The notes below the pieces were generated by a model. The model was not told the origin of the DNA, did not search any database, and saw only the letters and a program-made list of their open reading frames with translations. The position numbers were made by a program, and so were the translations under genes. From NCBI RefSeq assembly GCF_044810985.1, contig NZ_CP085242.1, forward strand, positions 2,418,001 through 2,482,000: a stretch of 64,000 nt of DNA, in the 5' to 3' direction. This DNA comes from Marinospirillum sp031581385. GTDB lineage: Bacteria; Pseudomonadota; Gammaproteobacteria; Pseudomonadales; Halomonadaceae. This document shows positions 16,043 to 23,852 of the stretch, in pieces (the first letter of the stretch is position 1; each line of letters starts with the position of its first letter).

Positions 16043-16798
16043 ATGTTAAAACACCCCACTCTGGACAAACTCCACGCCCTCAAACTCAATGGCATGGCAG
16101 CGGCTCTAACCGACCTGTCCCTCACACCTGAAAGCGAACAAATGAGCTTTGAAGAGCGACTGGGCCTACTGGTGGATCGAGAGATGACCGAGCGAGAAAA
16201 CCGGCGCATGAGCAGTCGATTAAGGCGAGCCAAACTCCGGCACACGGCCAGCCTTGAGGACATTGACTATCGCAGTCCGCGGGGGCTGGACCAGGGACTC
16301 ATTCAATCCCTGGGGAGCTGTCAGTGGATCAAGGAGCACCTGAATCTACTGATCACAGGGCCAACCGGTGTGGGCAAAACCTGGCTGGCTTGCGCTCTGG
16401 CACACAAAGCCTGTCGAGAAGGCTACACCGCCCAGTATGTTCGCCTGAACCGATTGTTCCACGAGCTATCCGTAGCCAAGGGTGATGGTCAATACCCCCG
16501 CCTGCTCGCCAACCTGGCCAAGGTTGATGTGCTGCTTCTGGACGACTGGGGACTCATGAAGATGACCGCAGAAAACCGTCGGGACCTGTTGGAAGTCATG
16601 GAGGATCGACAAGGCCGACGTTCAACTATCGCCACAAGCCAGCTGCCCGTTGAGGAATGGCACGGTGTCATCGGTGATGCCACCCTGGCTGATGCGATCC
16701 TGGATCGACTGGTACACAACGCCTACAAGATCAATTTAAGAGGGGAATCAATGAGAAAAAAGCGAAAAAAGTTGACTGAAAACCCACCTTCGGAATAA
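16043..16798 (+). CDS. istB: IstB ATPase of outer IS21 element
   Basis: A 251-residue IstB ATPase with Walker A GPTGVGKTW, Walker B VLLLDDWGL and sensor TIATSQLPVEEW. It is intact although its partner istA is split. It could therefore still be made if transcription reaches it. It is clearly diverged from the inner IstB, so the two elements are not copies of each other. An AGGATCTTCATC ribosome-binding region precedes the ATG. Confidence 0.9.
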   Translation: MLKHPTLDKLHALKLNGMAAALTDLSLTPESEQMSFEERLGLLVDREMTERENRRMSSRLRRAKLRHTASLEDIDYRSPRGLDQGLIQSLGSCQWIKEHLNLLITGPTGVGKTWLACALAHKACREGYTAQYVRLNRLFHELSVAKGDGQYPRLLANLAKVDVLLLDDWGLMKMTAENRRDLLEVMEDRQGRRSTIATSQLPVEEWHGVIGDATLADAILDRLVHNAYKINLRGESMRKKRKKLTENPPSE

Positions 16799-16830
16799 CA
16801 ATGAAAACCCCGCATTGAGCATCACCTGGG

Positions 16831-16882
16831 GTGGCAGCTTTGCCGCGGTCCGGGTGGCAGCTTTGAAATGGAATGGGTGGCA
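16831..16882. repeat. Right terminal repeats of outer IS21 element
   Basis: GTGGCA, the complement of the left-end motif, occurs at 16831, 16854 and 16877, again exactly 23 bp apart, in inverted orientation to the left repeats. Three sites on this side against four on the left is the asymmetric layout often seen in IS21 elements. Confidence 0.8.
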
Positions 16883-16901
16883 ACCTTCAGCGGTTTACGC
16901 A

Positions 16902-16950
16902 GCCAGTTAAAGAATTTATAACAATGGCGTATAACAAGGTCGGTGGCTAA
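16902..16950 (+). pseudogene. Displaced 3' end of the DUF5655 gene
   Basis: After the target duplication GCCAGT, codons 16909-16947 read KEFITMAYNKVGG with a TAA at 16948-16950. This is in frame with the last native codon before the IS (GTT at 11860-11862) and supplies a normal C-terminus for the nuclease-like/DUF5655 protein. It is evidence that the island gene was whole before the IS21 insertion. Confidence 0.75.
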
Positions 16951-16954
16951 TGGT

Positions 16955-17029
16955 TTCTAACAATCGCAGGCACGGCGACGGCTTTTCCGTTGCGGCTTTG
17001 CCTCCACTTCAAAGCTGCGCGTGTTGGCG
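16955..17029 (+). repeat. attC-like integron recombination site 2
   Basis: Four bases after the original stop of the DUF5655 gene comes a left core TTCTAAC (16955-16961) and, 61 bp on, a right core GTTGGCG (17023-17029). Between them AACAATCGCAG faces CTGCGCGTGTT, AGGCA faces TGCCT and GACGG faces CCGTT, forming an imperfect palindrome of about 75 bp. Position directly behind the cassette gene and the core sequences fit an attC. It is not a perfect consensus match. Confidence 0.5.
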
Positions 17030-17034
17030 GCTCT

Positions 17035-17257
17035 GGCTGTAGAAAAACCTCCCTGGCTATGCTGAAATGAAGCATCCCTGAGCAACCGGTCCATTCTCAT
17101 GCCCAAGTTCAAACACTACGACTACAACCAGACCGCCATGGTGGTGATTAATTATCAGGATCAGCTGCAACCGGGTACTTTTGAACACGCCTTGCACTAC
17201 CTGATTAGCGGGGCAAGATCATCCGCACTGGGCGTTTCATTCAGTAGTGAAGCGTGA
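17035..17257 (+). mobile_element. Left-end remnant of an IS1182-like element
   Basis: The 16-bp inverted repeat GGCTGTAGAAAAACCT (17035-17050) is followed by the start of a transposase frame at 17099-17257. That frame encodes MPKFKHYDYNQTAMVVINYQ, then QLQPGTFEHALHYLI, typical of the N-terminus of IS1182-family transposases. Family similarity ends at about 17208, and 16 unrelated residues follow to a TGA. The rest of the element, including the right end, is gone, and the sequence then meets the CoA-transferase gene. The remnant's terminal repeat is identical to that of the MITE at 9609-9771. Confidence 0.75.
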
Positions 17258-17267
17258 TCCCTGGATA

Positions 17268-18440
17268 TCACTCCCGGTTCAGTAACTCCTTTAAAACTTC
17301 CTGGGTATGCTCGCCGAGTAGAGGTGGCGCTGAAGTGGAATTTAACGCTTCACCATCAAAACGGATGGGGTTGCTGATGAGTTTTACCTTGCCTGCCTGG
17401 GGGTGAGGCAGTTCCAACTCCATGCCACGATGCTTGACCTGTGGGTCCTGAAAGACTTCTTCAAGATTATTGATGGGGCCACAGGGCACCCCGATTTTTT
17501 CCAGGTCTTCCAGCCATTGCGCCGTGCTGCGCTCTTGCAGTGGAGGCTCCAGCAGGGGCAAGAGTTGTTCACGGTGAGCGACGCGTTGCTGATTGCTGAC
17601 AAAACGCTGATCTTCAGCCAACTCCGGGCAACCGATTTCCAGGCAGAAGCGCTGGAACTGGCTGTCATTTCCCACCGCAAGAATCATGTACCCATCTGCC
17701 GTGGCAAAAGCCTGGTAGGGCACGATATTGGGGTGGGCATTGCCCAGACGCTGCGGAACCTGGCCGGATGTCAGGTAGTTGAGTCCCTGGTTGGCCAGGA
17801 CACCCACCTGCACATCCAGCAGTGACAGATCGATATGGGTGCCCAGGCTGCTTTGCTGGCGCTGAAAAAGCGCGGCAAGAATGGCATTGCTGGCATAGAG
17901 GCCGGTGAAGACATCAGCAAAGGCCACGCCTACCTTGACCGGGCCTCCACCGGGCTGATCATCCGGCAGGCCGGTCAAGCTCATCAGCCCGCCCATGCCC
18001 TGGATCATGAAGTCATAACCAGCCCGCTGGGCATAGGGGCCATCCTGTCCGAATCCGGTAATTGAACAATAGATCAGCTCCGGCTTTTTCTCTTTCAGGC
18101 TGGCATAATCCAGTCCGTATTTTTTCAGACCACCCACCTTGAAGTTTTCCACCAGCACATCGCAGTGATCCAGCAAAGCCAGCAGGGTTTGCTGGCCTTC
18201 CTCACTGGCAATATCCATTGCCACGGACTTTTTACCGCGGTTACAGGACAGATAGTAGGCAGCTTCCTGACTGTTTTTCAGCCAGGGCGGCCCCCAGTGG
18301 CGGGTATCATCGCCCTGGTCGGGGCGTTCGATTTTAATGACTTCAGCACCCAGATCCGCCAGTTGCTGGGTGCACCAGGGGCCGGCCAGAATCCGTGACA
18401 GATCCAGAACACGGACTCCTTGCAGAGGCTTGGCAGGCAT
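17268..18440 (-). CDS. CaiB/BaiF-family CoA-transferase, probably glutarate-activating
   Basis: A 390-residue class III CoA-transferase. Typical regions are LQGVRVLDLSRILAGPWCTQ, EVIKIERPDQGDDTRHWGPP and the catalytic-aspartate area YDFMIQGMGGLMSLTG. These enzymes move CoA between carboxylic acids through an aspartyl intermediate. It lies 11 bp downstream of glutaryl-CoA dehydrogenase on the same strand. This makes succinyl-CoA:glutarate CoA-transferase the likely role, feeding lysine/glutarate breakdown; substrate is inferred from context. Its 3' end is only 10 bp from the IS1182-like remnant, so the island abuts this gene. Confidence 0.85.
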   Translation of the reverse strand: MPAKPLQGVRVLDLSRILAGPWCTQQLADLGAEVIKIERPDQGDDTRHWGPPWLKNSQEAAYYLSCNRGKKSVAMDIASEEGQQTLLALLDHCDVLVENFKVGGLKKYGLDYASLKEKKPELIYCSITGFGQDGPYAQRAGYDFMIQGMGGLMSLTGLPDDQPGGGPVKVGVAFADVFTGLYASNAILAALFQRQQSSLGTHIDLSLLDVQVGVLANQGLNYLTSGQVPQRLGNAHPNIVPYQAFATADGYMILAVGNDSQFQRFCLEIGCPELAEDQRFVSNQQRVAHREQLLPLLEPPLQERSTAQWLEDLEKIGVPCGPINNLEEVFQDPQVKHRGMELELPHPQAGKVKLISNPIRFDGEALNSTSAPPLLGEHTQEVLKELLNRE

Positions 18441-18451
18441 GGCCGAACTCC

Positions 18452-19630
18452 TTAGAAAAAGGCCTGAAGGCCGGTCTGAGCGCGCCCCAGGATCAGGGCA
18501 TGAACATCATGCGTGCCTTCGTAGGTGTTGACGGTTTCCAGGTTGACCATATGGCGAATCACACCGTACTCATCGGAAATGCCGTTACCACCGTGCATAT
18601 CACGCGCTGTGCGTGCCACATCCAGGGACTTGCCGCAGTTGTTGCGCTTGATCAGGGAAACCATTTCCGGTGCCCAGTTTCCGGCATCCATCAACCGACC
18701 CACCTGCAGAGCGGCCTGCAGGCCAAGAGAGATCTCCGTCTGCATATTGGCGAGCTTGAGTTGCACCAGCTGGGTCTGGGCCAAAGGACGACCGAACTGC
18801 TTGCGATCCAGAGTGTACTGGCGGGCGGCATGCCAGCAGAATTCAGCTGCACCCAGGGCACCCCAGGCAATCCCAAAGCGTGCCTTGTTCAAACAGCCAA
18901 AAGGACCTTTCAGGCCGCTGACATTGGGCAACAGGTTTTCTTCGGGAACAAAAGCCTTGTCCAGCACAATTTCGCCGGTGATCGAAGCGCGCAGAGACAG
19001 TTTGCCTTCAATTTTGGGTGTGCTGAAGCCTTCTGTCCCCCGCTCAACAATAAAGCCCATGATCTTGCCATCATGAGCCGCGGACTTGGCCCAGACCACA
19101 GCTAGATCAGCAATCGGGCTGTTGGTGATCCACATCTTCTGGCCGGTCAGCAGGTAGCCACCTTCGGTTTTTTCCGCACGGGTGCCCATGCTGCCCGGAT
19201 CGGAACCGGCATTGGGTTCGGTCAACCCGAAACAGCCAACCCACTCACCCGTGGCCAGTTTGGGCAGGTATTTTTTCTTCTGTTCTTCGGTGCCATAGGC
19301 TTCTATCGGGTACATGACCAGGGAAGACTGCACACTCATGGCCGAACGATAGCCGGAATCCACCCGCTCCACTTCCCGGGCAATCAGACCATAGGCAACA
19401 TGACCCATTCCGGCACCGCCGTACTCCTCAGCAACGGTAGCGCCCAGCAGACCCATTTCACCCATTTCGGTCATGATTTCACGATCAAAGCGTTCTTCAC
19501 GAAAAGCAGAGAGCACACGGGGTTGCAGCTTGTCCTGACAATAAGAATAGGCGGCGTCACGAACCTGACGCTCCTCGTCGGTCAGTTGCTGCTCAAGCAG
19601 GAAGGGATCTTGCCATTGAAAGGAAGTCAT
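18452..19630 (-). CDS. gcdH: Glutaryl-CoA dehydrogenase
   Basis: A 392-residue acyl-CoA dehydrogenase. It matches GcdH through MTSFQWQDPFLLEQQL, the FAD region GLTEPNAGSDPGSM and the C-terminal catalytic-glutamate motif NTYEGTHDVHALILGRA. GcdH oxidises and decarboxylates glutaryl-CoA to crotonyl-CoA, passing electrons to ETF. ATG 19630 follows GAGGTAACC; a longer frame from 19675 is less likely. Together with the CoA-transferase it forms a two-gene glutarate operon. An 18-bp palindrome lies ~48 bp upstream. Confidence 0.93.
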   Translation of the reverse strand: MTSFQWQDPFLLEQQLTDEERQVRDAAYSYCQDKLQPRVLSAFREERFDREIMTEMGEMGLLGATVAEEYGGAGMGHVAYGLIAREVERVDSGYRSAMSVQSSLVMYPIEAYGTEEQKKKYLPKLATGEWVGCFGLTEPNAGSDPGSMGTRAEKTEGGYLLTGQKMWITNSPIADLAVVWAKSAAHDGKIMGFIVERGTEGFSTPKIEGKLSLRASITGEIVLDKAFVPEENLLPNVSGLKGPFGCLNKARFGIAWGALGAAEFCWHAARQYTLDRKQFGRPLAQTQLVQLKLANMQTEISLGLQAALQVGRLMDAGNWAPEMVSLIKRNNCGKSLDVARTARDMHGGNGISDEYGVIRHMVNLETVNTYEGTHDVHALILGRAQTGLQAFF

Positions 19631-19677
19631 GGTCAGGTTACCTCGGTAGTGTTGGACGAAAAAAACCCATGGCAATA

Positions 19678-19695
19678 TATTTATTATAATAAATA
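19678..19695. promoter_or_regulatory. Perfect AT-rich palindrome upstream of gcdH
   Basis: TATTTATTATAATAAATA is an exact 18-bp palindrome that includes a TATAAT. It sits 48-65 bp before the gcdH start and may be the -10 region, an operator, or both. No adjacent regulator gene of the GcdR type is visible. Confidence 0.35.
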
Positions 19696-19928
19696 GGAAA
19701 AAGCAAGTTTAGGCGTTAAAAAAGCCCAGTCACTGGCTAAAAAGCGCTTTATGCAGTGGCCAACATCATGGGCATTGCTGGTTTGAAGGGGGGCTGGCTT
19801 GGCGGCAGCAAGACGTAAAGAGGATCAGGTGCTACGGGTGATCTGGAGCTTGGGGTGCGCAACGCTACGACTGTGCATTGCCTGCGGTGTATCAGCAGGC
19901 CAGCCGAACCTGATGGCTGGCTGAGCTG
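19696..19928. other. Intergenic stretch without recognisable gene
   Basis: Between the gcdH promoter region and the end of the next leftward gene I find no convincing coding frame. A GCCCAGTCACTGGC imperfect hairpin (~19728-19741) is the only structure noticed. It may be decayed DNA. Confidence 0.4.
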
Positions 19929-20489
19929 TCATTCCTGGGCTGGAGAAACCGTATCTGCTGGATCCTGGGTCGCACTGAGGTTGTCTTCACGGCGTACCAG
20001 CAGCATCTTGTTGACACCCTCTTCCAGGGCCATATCAATATCAAACAGAGGGAAGGCTGGTTTGAGGTCGAGCAGTATTTGCTGAATGTTGGTGCCTTCG
20101 TCATAGGTGCCGATGGGCAACTTGACCTGGCGCTTGAGCTTGCCGCCTCTGGTCGCTGGAAGCTTGTGAATAGTGCCCCAGGCAGTGGCAAAGCGCTTTT
20201 CATCTTCACGCAGTGGTAACTCGATGCTTTTAAAATGGCGCAAAGCCAGATCCAGGGTCTGGCCTTTGACCAGGTGGCCGGTAAAATTCAGCAGCCCTTC
20301 ATCCTTCAGAAGCTGCGCCAGGTTTTCCAGGTCGTTTTCATCGTCCAGCTTTTGTTCTTTGACCAGAGAGCGAATTAGCTTGGTATCACCCCAAACATGG
20401 TTTTGTTCGAAGTCCATCACTTCCAGCTTGGCTTTGAAGAAATCATCAAAGCCGGAGTAATAGCCTAGTGTCATGTACTGGCGTCCCAT
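19929..20489 (-). CDS. Protein of unknown function (186 residues)
   Basis: A soluble, charged protein starting MGRQYMTLGYYSGFDDFFKA; ATG 20489 is preceded by GGAGAGG, which is better than the upstream in-frame ATG at 20513. I do not recognise the family. There is no signal peptide, no membrane segment and no obvious catalytic motif. Charged helical stretches (LVKEQKLDDENDLENLAQLL) and a C-terminal acidic tail are visible. It is divergent from the GntR regulator, with 146 bp between starts. The frame is long, has a good ribosome site and no competing frame, so it is very likely real. Confidence 0.65.
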   Translation of the reverse strand: MGRQYMTLGYYSGFDDFFKAKLEVMDFEQNHVWGDTKLIRSLVKEQKLDDENDLENLAQLLKDEGLLNFTGHLVKGQTLDLALRHFKSIELPLREDEKRFATAWGTIHKLPATRGGKLKRQVKLPIGTYDEGTNIQQILLDLKPAFPLFDIDMALEEGVNKMLLVRREDNLSATQDPADTVSPAQE

Positions 20490-20635
20490 TATGCCTCTCC
20501 ATAAAAAGCTCAAAGCTAATGCAAGTGGCCCAGGTAATCAAGGCACAAATCTACAACTTAAGGCGGGGTTTTGATCTTGGGCAAGCTTTTCTATTTATAG
20601 GTATAATTCGTGTTTTAAGAAGCGGGTGTCCAATA

Positions 20636-21409
20636 ATGAATACGATGTTTGAAGGACTGAGCTCACCGCGCAAAATGAAACGATCGGATCAGATCGTGGA
20701 GTCTGTAAAGCGCTGGGTCGTGGTAAAAGACATTCAACCAGGTGACCGCCTGCCGAACGAGAAAGCTTTGATGGAATTGTTTGAGTGTTCCAAGGGGACC
20801 GTGCGTGAGGCACTCAAATCTCTTGAAGTTCAAGGGCTTATCCGTCTCAAGACCGGGCCGGGCGGCGGTGCGATTCTGGCCCAGGTTCCCTACCCCCTGG
20901 CTTCCCAGCTGCTGCGTAACTACCTGCATTTCCAGCATCCGACAGGGCCGGATATTTATCGACTTCGCAAACTGGTGGAACCTGAACTGGCCTTTCTGGC
21001 TGTCGGCAAGCTGACCACAGAAGACTTGCAGTTGATGGAAGAACTGACAGAAAGCTGCGCCCGGCCTCCTGCAGACATCAAGGAGCGTCTGCAGCAACGC
21101 ATTGCCGAACTGGACTTTCATTCGATTCTGGCCGAACGTTGCCCAGACCCGCTGTTGGCTTTTATTGGTCGTTTTCTGAATGATCTGATCAAGGATCTGG
21201 TGATTTATCAAAAGGTGCATCTGCCCGAACAGGTCGAATTTTCAAGAGAAAACCTGAGTTACCATCGGCGTCTTCTGGCTGCTTACAAGGCGGAAGACGG
21301 CGAGGCGGTTAGAGAGCTGATGCATCAGCACATGCTGTCTGCCGAGAGGTTTAACCAGGAGCTGCAGGGGCAGTTGACGGGGAGTCTTTTGAGTCGGGAA
21401 GATAACTAG
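20636..21409 (+). CDS. GntR-family regulator, FadR/FCD type
   Basis: A 257-residue regulator. Residues ~15-80 form the GntR winged helix (SDQIVESVKRWVVVKDIQPG, LMELFECSKGTVREALKSLE, then GLIRLKTGPGGGAI), and residues ~100-240 the all-helical FCD ligand domain (YRLRKLVEPELAFLAVGKL, ELDFHSILAERCPDPLL, YHRRLLAAYKAEDGEAVREL). FCD regulators respond to organic acids. The target and ligand are unknown; the nearest candidates are the gcdH operon or the divergent unknown gene. The translated frame extends further upstream, but MNTMFEGLSSPRK at 20636 is the likely start, 30 bp after a TATAAT at ~20601. Confidence 0.82.
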   Translation: MNTMFEGLSSPRKMKRSDQIVESVKRWVVVKDIQPGDRLPNEKALMELFECSKGTVREALKSLEVQGLIRLKTGPGGGAILAQVPYPLASQLLRNYLHFQHPTGPDIYRLRKLVEPELAFLAVGKLTTEDLQLMEELTESCARPPADIKERLQQRIAELDFHSILAERCPDPLLAFIGRFLNDLIKDLVIYQKVHLPEQVEFSRENLSYHRRLLAAYKAEDGEAVRELMHQHMLSAERFNQELQGQLTGSLLSREDN

Positions 21410-21465
21410 TAGTTTCGAAAAGAGTATATTAGAATATGCAAAACTAGACGGGTTGGTATGACTGA

Positions 21466-21484
21466 TATAGACTTGTCGGTCTAA
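21466..21484. promoter_or_regulatory. Efflux operator upstream of tolC-like gene
   Basis: TATAGACTTGTCGGTCTAA contains TAGAC (21468-21472) and GTCTA (21479-21483) as inverted repeats. It matches 16 of 19 positions of the site before the RND pump operon (28210-28228), so both promoters are probably bound by the same regulator. It lies 54 bp before the start codon. Confidence 0.6.
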
Positions 21485-21537
21485 CGGCCGTTCCGGGCCA
21501 CTGCTTGTTCCTATTCAAGAGCCAAAGGGTGTATTTC

Positions 21538-22854
21538 ATGTACCGCACTAATTTTCTGGCCAGCATGCTGGCTTTGCTGTTAGCACCAACATTACAGGCG
21601 GCCAGCCTGGTGGACGTTTATCAGGATGCTGTCCAGCAGGATGCCCAGCTGGCGGTGGAGAAAGCACGTCTGGAACAGGCCCGCTCCCAGATCAGTCAGG
21701 CCAATGCAGCCATCCTGCCGACTATTACTGCAGGTGGCAGTTGGAATCGCAGCAAACCTGAAGACGCTGATGCAACGACAACAACCGGCTTGAGCCTGGA
21801 AGCACGGCAGGTTCTTTTCAGTGGCGAGGCCTGGTATGGGCGTTCAGCGGCCAACCAGTCCTTTGTTGCAGCAGAGGCCCAGTATCGTGATGCTGAGCAG
21901 GAGCTCCTGCTAAGAACATCTGAAGCCTACTTTGCAGTGCTGAGTGCAGAAGACAACCTGCGCACTCTGCAGGCTGAAGAAAGAGCCATTCAACGGCAAC
22001 TGGAGCAGGTCAGAGAACAGCATGAAGTCGGTTTGATCGCCATTACGGATGTACTGGAAGCACAGGCTGCTTATGATTCCGTCAAGGCAGCCAGAATCGG
22101 TGCTGAAGGTGCCCTGATGATCAGTTATGAAGACCTGGAACAAATCACGGGTGAGCGTTATGATCGCATCGCCACGCTGGATGCCGAGATGCCCGTGACC
22201 CAGCCGGAACCCAATGATCGTCAGGCCTGGACGGCTCTAGCTCTGGAAAACAGCCAGGCACTTCGTCAGGCCGAGGCCAGGCTGAGTGCCGCTGAAGAAA
22301 ACCTGAAAAGCCGTCGCGCTGGCCACTGGCCCAGTGTGGAGGCTTATGCAAACTACTCGGATGTTTTGTCTGCTGATCCTGAAACCAGCCCCCAACAGGG
22401 GCGCCCACTTGAAGGCTCCACCACGGAGTTTGGCTTGCGGGCCAATATTGAAATTTACGGTGGTGGGCGCACCAGTGCCGAGGTTCGTGAAGGTAGCTAT
22501 GCTCTGGAAGAAGCCCGCTATTCCGGTGACCTGGCGCGTCGTCAGATCCTGCAGCAGACCCGCAGTCTTTTTACCCAGGTGAGCACCAACGTGCTGACCG
22601 TGCAGGCACGTCAGCAGGCAATACGCTCAGCAGAAAGCGCACTGGAAGCCACCCGCTCCGGGTATGAAGTGGGAACCCGCAATATCGTTGATGTCCTCAA
22701 TGCCGAGCGTGCCCTCTGGTCGGCTCAGCGTGATTATGACGCAGCCCGTTATGATTATGTGGTTAACCAATTGCGTTTATTGCGGGCAGCCGGTCAACTG
22801 AAAGAAACGGATCTGCGGGAACTGAACCACTGGTTGGTATCAATTGAAAATTAA
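21538..22854 (+). CDS. tolC: TolC-family outer-membrane efflux/secretion channel
   Basis: A 438-residue TolC-like protein. A signal peptide (FLASMLALLLAPTLQA) precedes two helical-hairpin repeats typical of the OEP fold (SLVDVYQDAVQQDAQLAVEK; VREQHEVGLIAITDVLEAQA; later STNVLTVQARQQAIRSAES and GYEVGTRNIVDVLNAERALW). It spans the outer membrane and periplasm as a trimer and serves RND pumps or type I secretion. ATG 21538 is chosen because it directly precedes the signal peptide. The shared operator with the acrAB-like operon ~6.7 kb away suggests it is the exit duct of that pump. Its stop overlaps the lpxL-like start (TAATG). Confidence 0.88.
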   Translation: MYRTNFLASMLALLLAPTLQAASLVDVYQDAVQQDAQLAVEKARLEQARSQISQANAAILPTITAGGSWNRSKPEDADATTTTGLSLEARQVLFSGEAWYGRSAANQSFVAAEAQYRDAEQELLLRTSEAYFAVLSAEDNLRTLQAEERAIQRQLEQVREQHEVGLIAITDVLEAQAAYDSVKAARIGAEGALMISYEDLEQITGERYDRIATLDAEMPVTQPEPNDRQAWTALALENSQALRQAEARLSAAEENLKSRRAGHWPSVEAYANYSDVLSADPETSPQQGRPLEGSTTEFGLRANIEIYGGGRTSAEVREGSYALEEARYSGDLARRQILQQTRSLFTQVSTNVLTVQARQQAIRSAESALEATRSGYEVGTRNIVDVLNAERALWSAQRDYDAARYDYVVNQLRLLRAAGQLKETDLRELNHWLVSIEN

Positions 22855-23771
22855 TGGCTAAGAAAAAATACCCCGAAAACACCCTGCACCCCCGATACTG
22901 GCCAACCTGGCTGGGTATCGGGGGTTTGCACATCTGTGCCTGGCTGCCCTGGAAGGCAAAAATTGCTCTGGGTAAGGGCATCGGCCAGCTGGCGCTGACT
23001 TTTGCCCGAGAAAGGCGGCATTTTACCGAGGTTAATATTCGCCTGGCTTTTCCCGAAAAGTCGCCTGAAGAGCAGAAGCAGTTGGTAAAAGAGACTTTCC
23101 TGGCCAATGGCATAGGTATTATGGAAATTGCCACCTCTCTGGTGAGGGACACACACTTTTTACAGGAAAGACTAACCTTTCTGGGCAAGGAACATTTTGA
23201 ACAAGCCAGAGCCAGAGGCAAAGGTGTTCTGGTCATGGGTTTTCATTTCTCTGTGATGGATCTGGCCGGTGCCTTGCACAGCCCTTTTCACAAAGTCGAT
23301 ATCTTTTATAAGCCTCATAAAAACAAGGTTTTTAATCGTTTTATTGAAAAAGGAAGAGAGCGCAACTTTGGCCAGCAAATCAATTACAGGGATTTAAAAA
23401 CAGCCGTCAGGCGGTTAAGGCAGGGCGAAGTGGTCTGGTATACACCCGATCAGGATTTTGGCCGTAAAGTCAGTGTTTTTGCACCCTTTTTTGGCGTTCA
23501 GGCCGCCAGTATCACCATGACCTCCCGTATTGTGCGTATGACTGGATGCAGTGTGGTGCCAGTCAGAGTGCACCGGAACAAGGACGACTTCACCTACACC
23601 CTGGAATTTTTACCCCCTCTGGAAAACTTCCCATCCGGAGATGATGTGGCGGATGCCACTCAGGTAAATCAGGTGATTGAAAAGCTGATCCGAATTCACC
23701 CCGAACAATACCTGTGGATGCACCGGCGTTTCAAAACCCGACCCGATCCTGAAGACCCCAGTTACTACTAA
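22854..23771 (+). CDS. Lipid A late acyltransferase (LpxL/LpxM family)
   Basis: A 305-residue inner-membrane acyltransferase. One hydrophobic N-terminal segment (IGGLHICAWLPW) anchors the protein, and the HX4D catalytic motif is HFSVMD. Further family signatures are REVNIRLAFPEKSPEEQ-like VNIRLAFPE, WYTPDQDFGRKVSVFAPFFG and EQYLWMHRRFKTRP near the C-terminus. It adds a secondary acyl chain to Kdo2-lipid A. Which of LpxL or LpxM it replaces cannot be decided by eye. It is translationally coupled to tolC and ends at a strong bidirectional terminator. Confidence 0.88.
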   Translation: MAKKKYPENTLHPRYWPTWLGIGGLHICAWLPWKAKIALGKGIGQLALTFARERRHFTEVNIRLAFPEKSPEEQKQLVKETFLANGIGIMEIATSLVRDTHFLQERLTFLGKEHFEQARARGKGVLVMGFHFSVMDLAGALHSPFHKVDIFYKPHKNKVFNRFIEKGRERNFGQQINYRDLKTAVRRLRQGEVVWYTPDQDFGRKVSVFAPFFGVQAASITMTSRIVRMTGCSVVPVRVHRNKDDFTYTLEFLPPLENFPSGDDVADATQVNQVIEKLIRIHPEQYLWMHRRFKTRPDPEDPSYY

Positions 23772-23799
23772 AGAAGCTCACTCTCTAAGCGATTCCTAC

Positions 23800-23842
23800 A
23801 AAAAAGCCCGGCCATCGTTGCGATGAGCCGGGCTTTTTTTTC
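23800..23842. terminator. Bidirectional terminator between lpxL-like and acrB-like genes
   Basis: AGCCCGGC (23805-23812) plus CATCG pairs with CGATG plus GCCGGGCT (23827-23834). An A-tract lies on the left and a T-tract on the right, so it can end transcription from both convergent genes. Confidence 0.9.
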
Positions 23843-23852
23843 AGGCCTTTTA

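Larger units (their letters stand above)
11862..16901. mobile_element. Outer IS21-family element (interrupted by a second IS21 element)
   Basis: The element runs from TGCGTA (11862) to TACGCA (16901), has the TG...CA ends of the IS21 family, and is flanked by a 6-bp direct duplication GCCAGT (11856-11861 and 16902-16907). Joining the flanks restores an open DUF5655 gene, which confirms the borders. Without the nested inner element and its 5-bp duplication it would be about 2.6 kb. Its istA is cut by the inner element; its istB is intact. Multiple terminal transposase sites lie at both ends with a 23-bp period. Confidence 0.88.
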
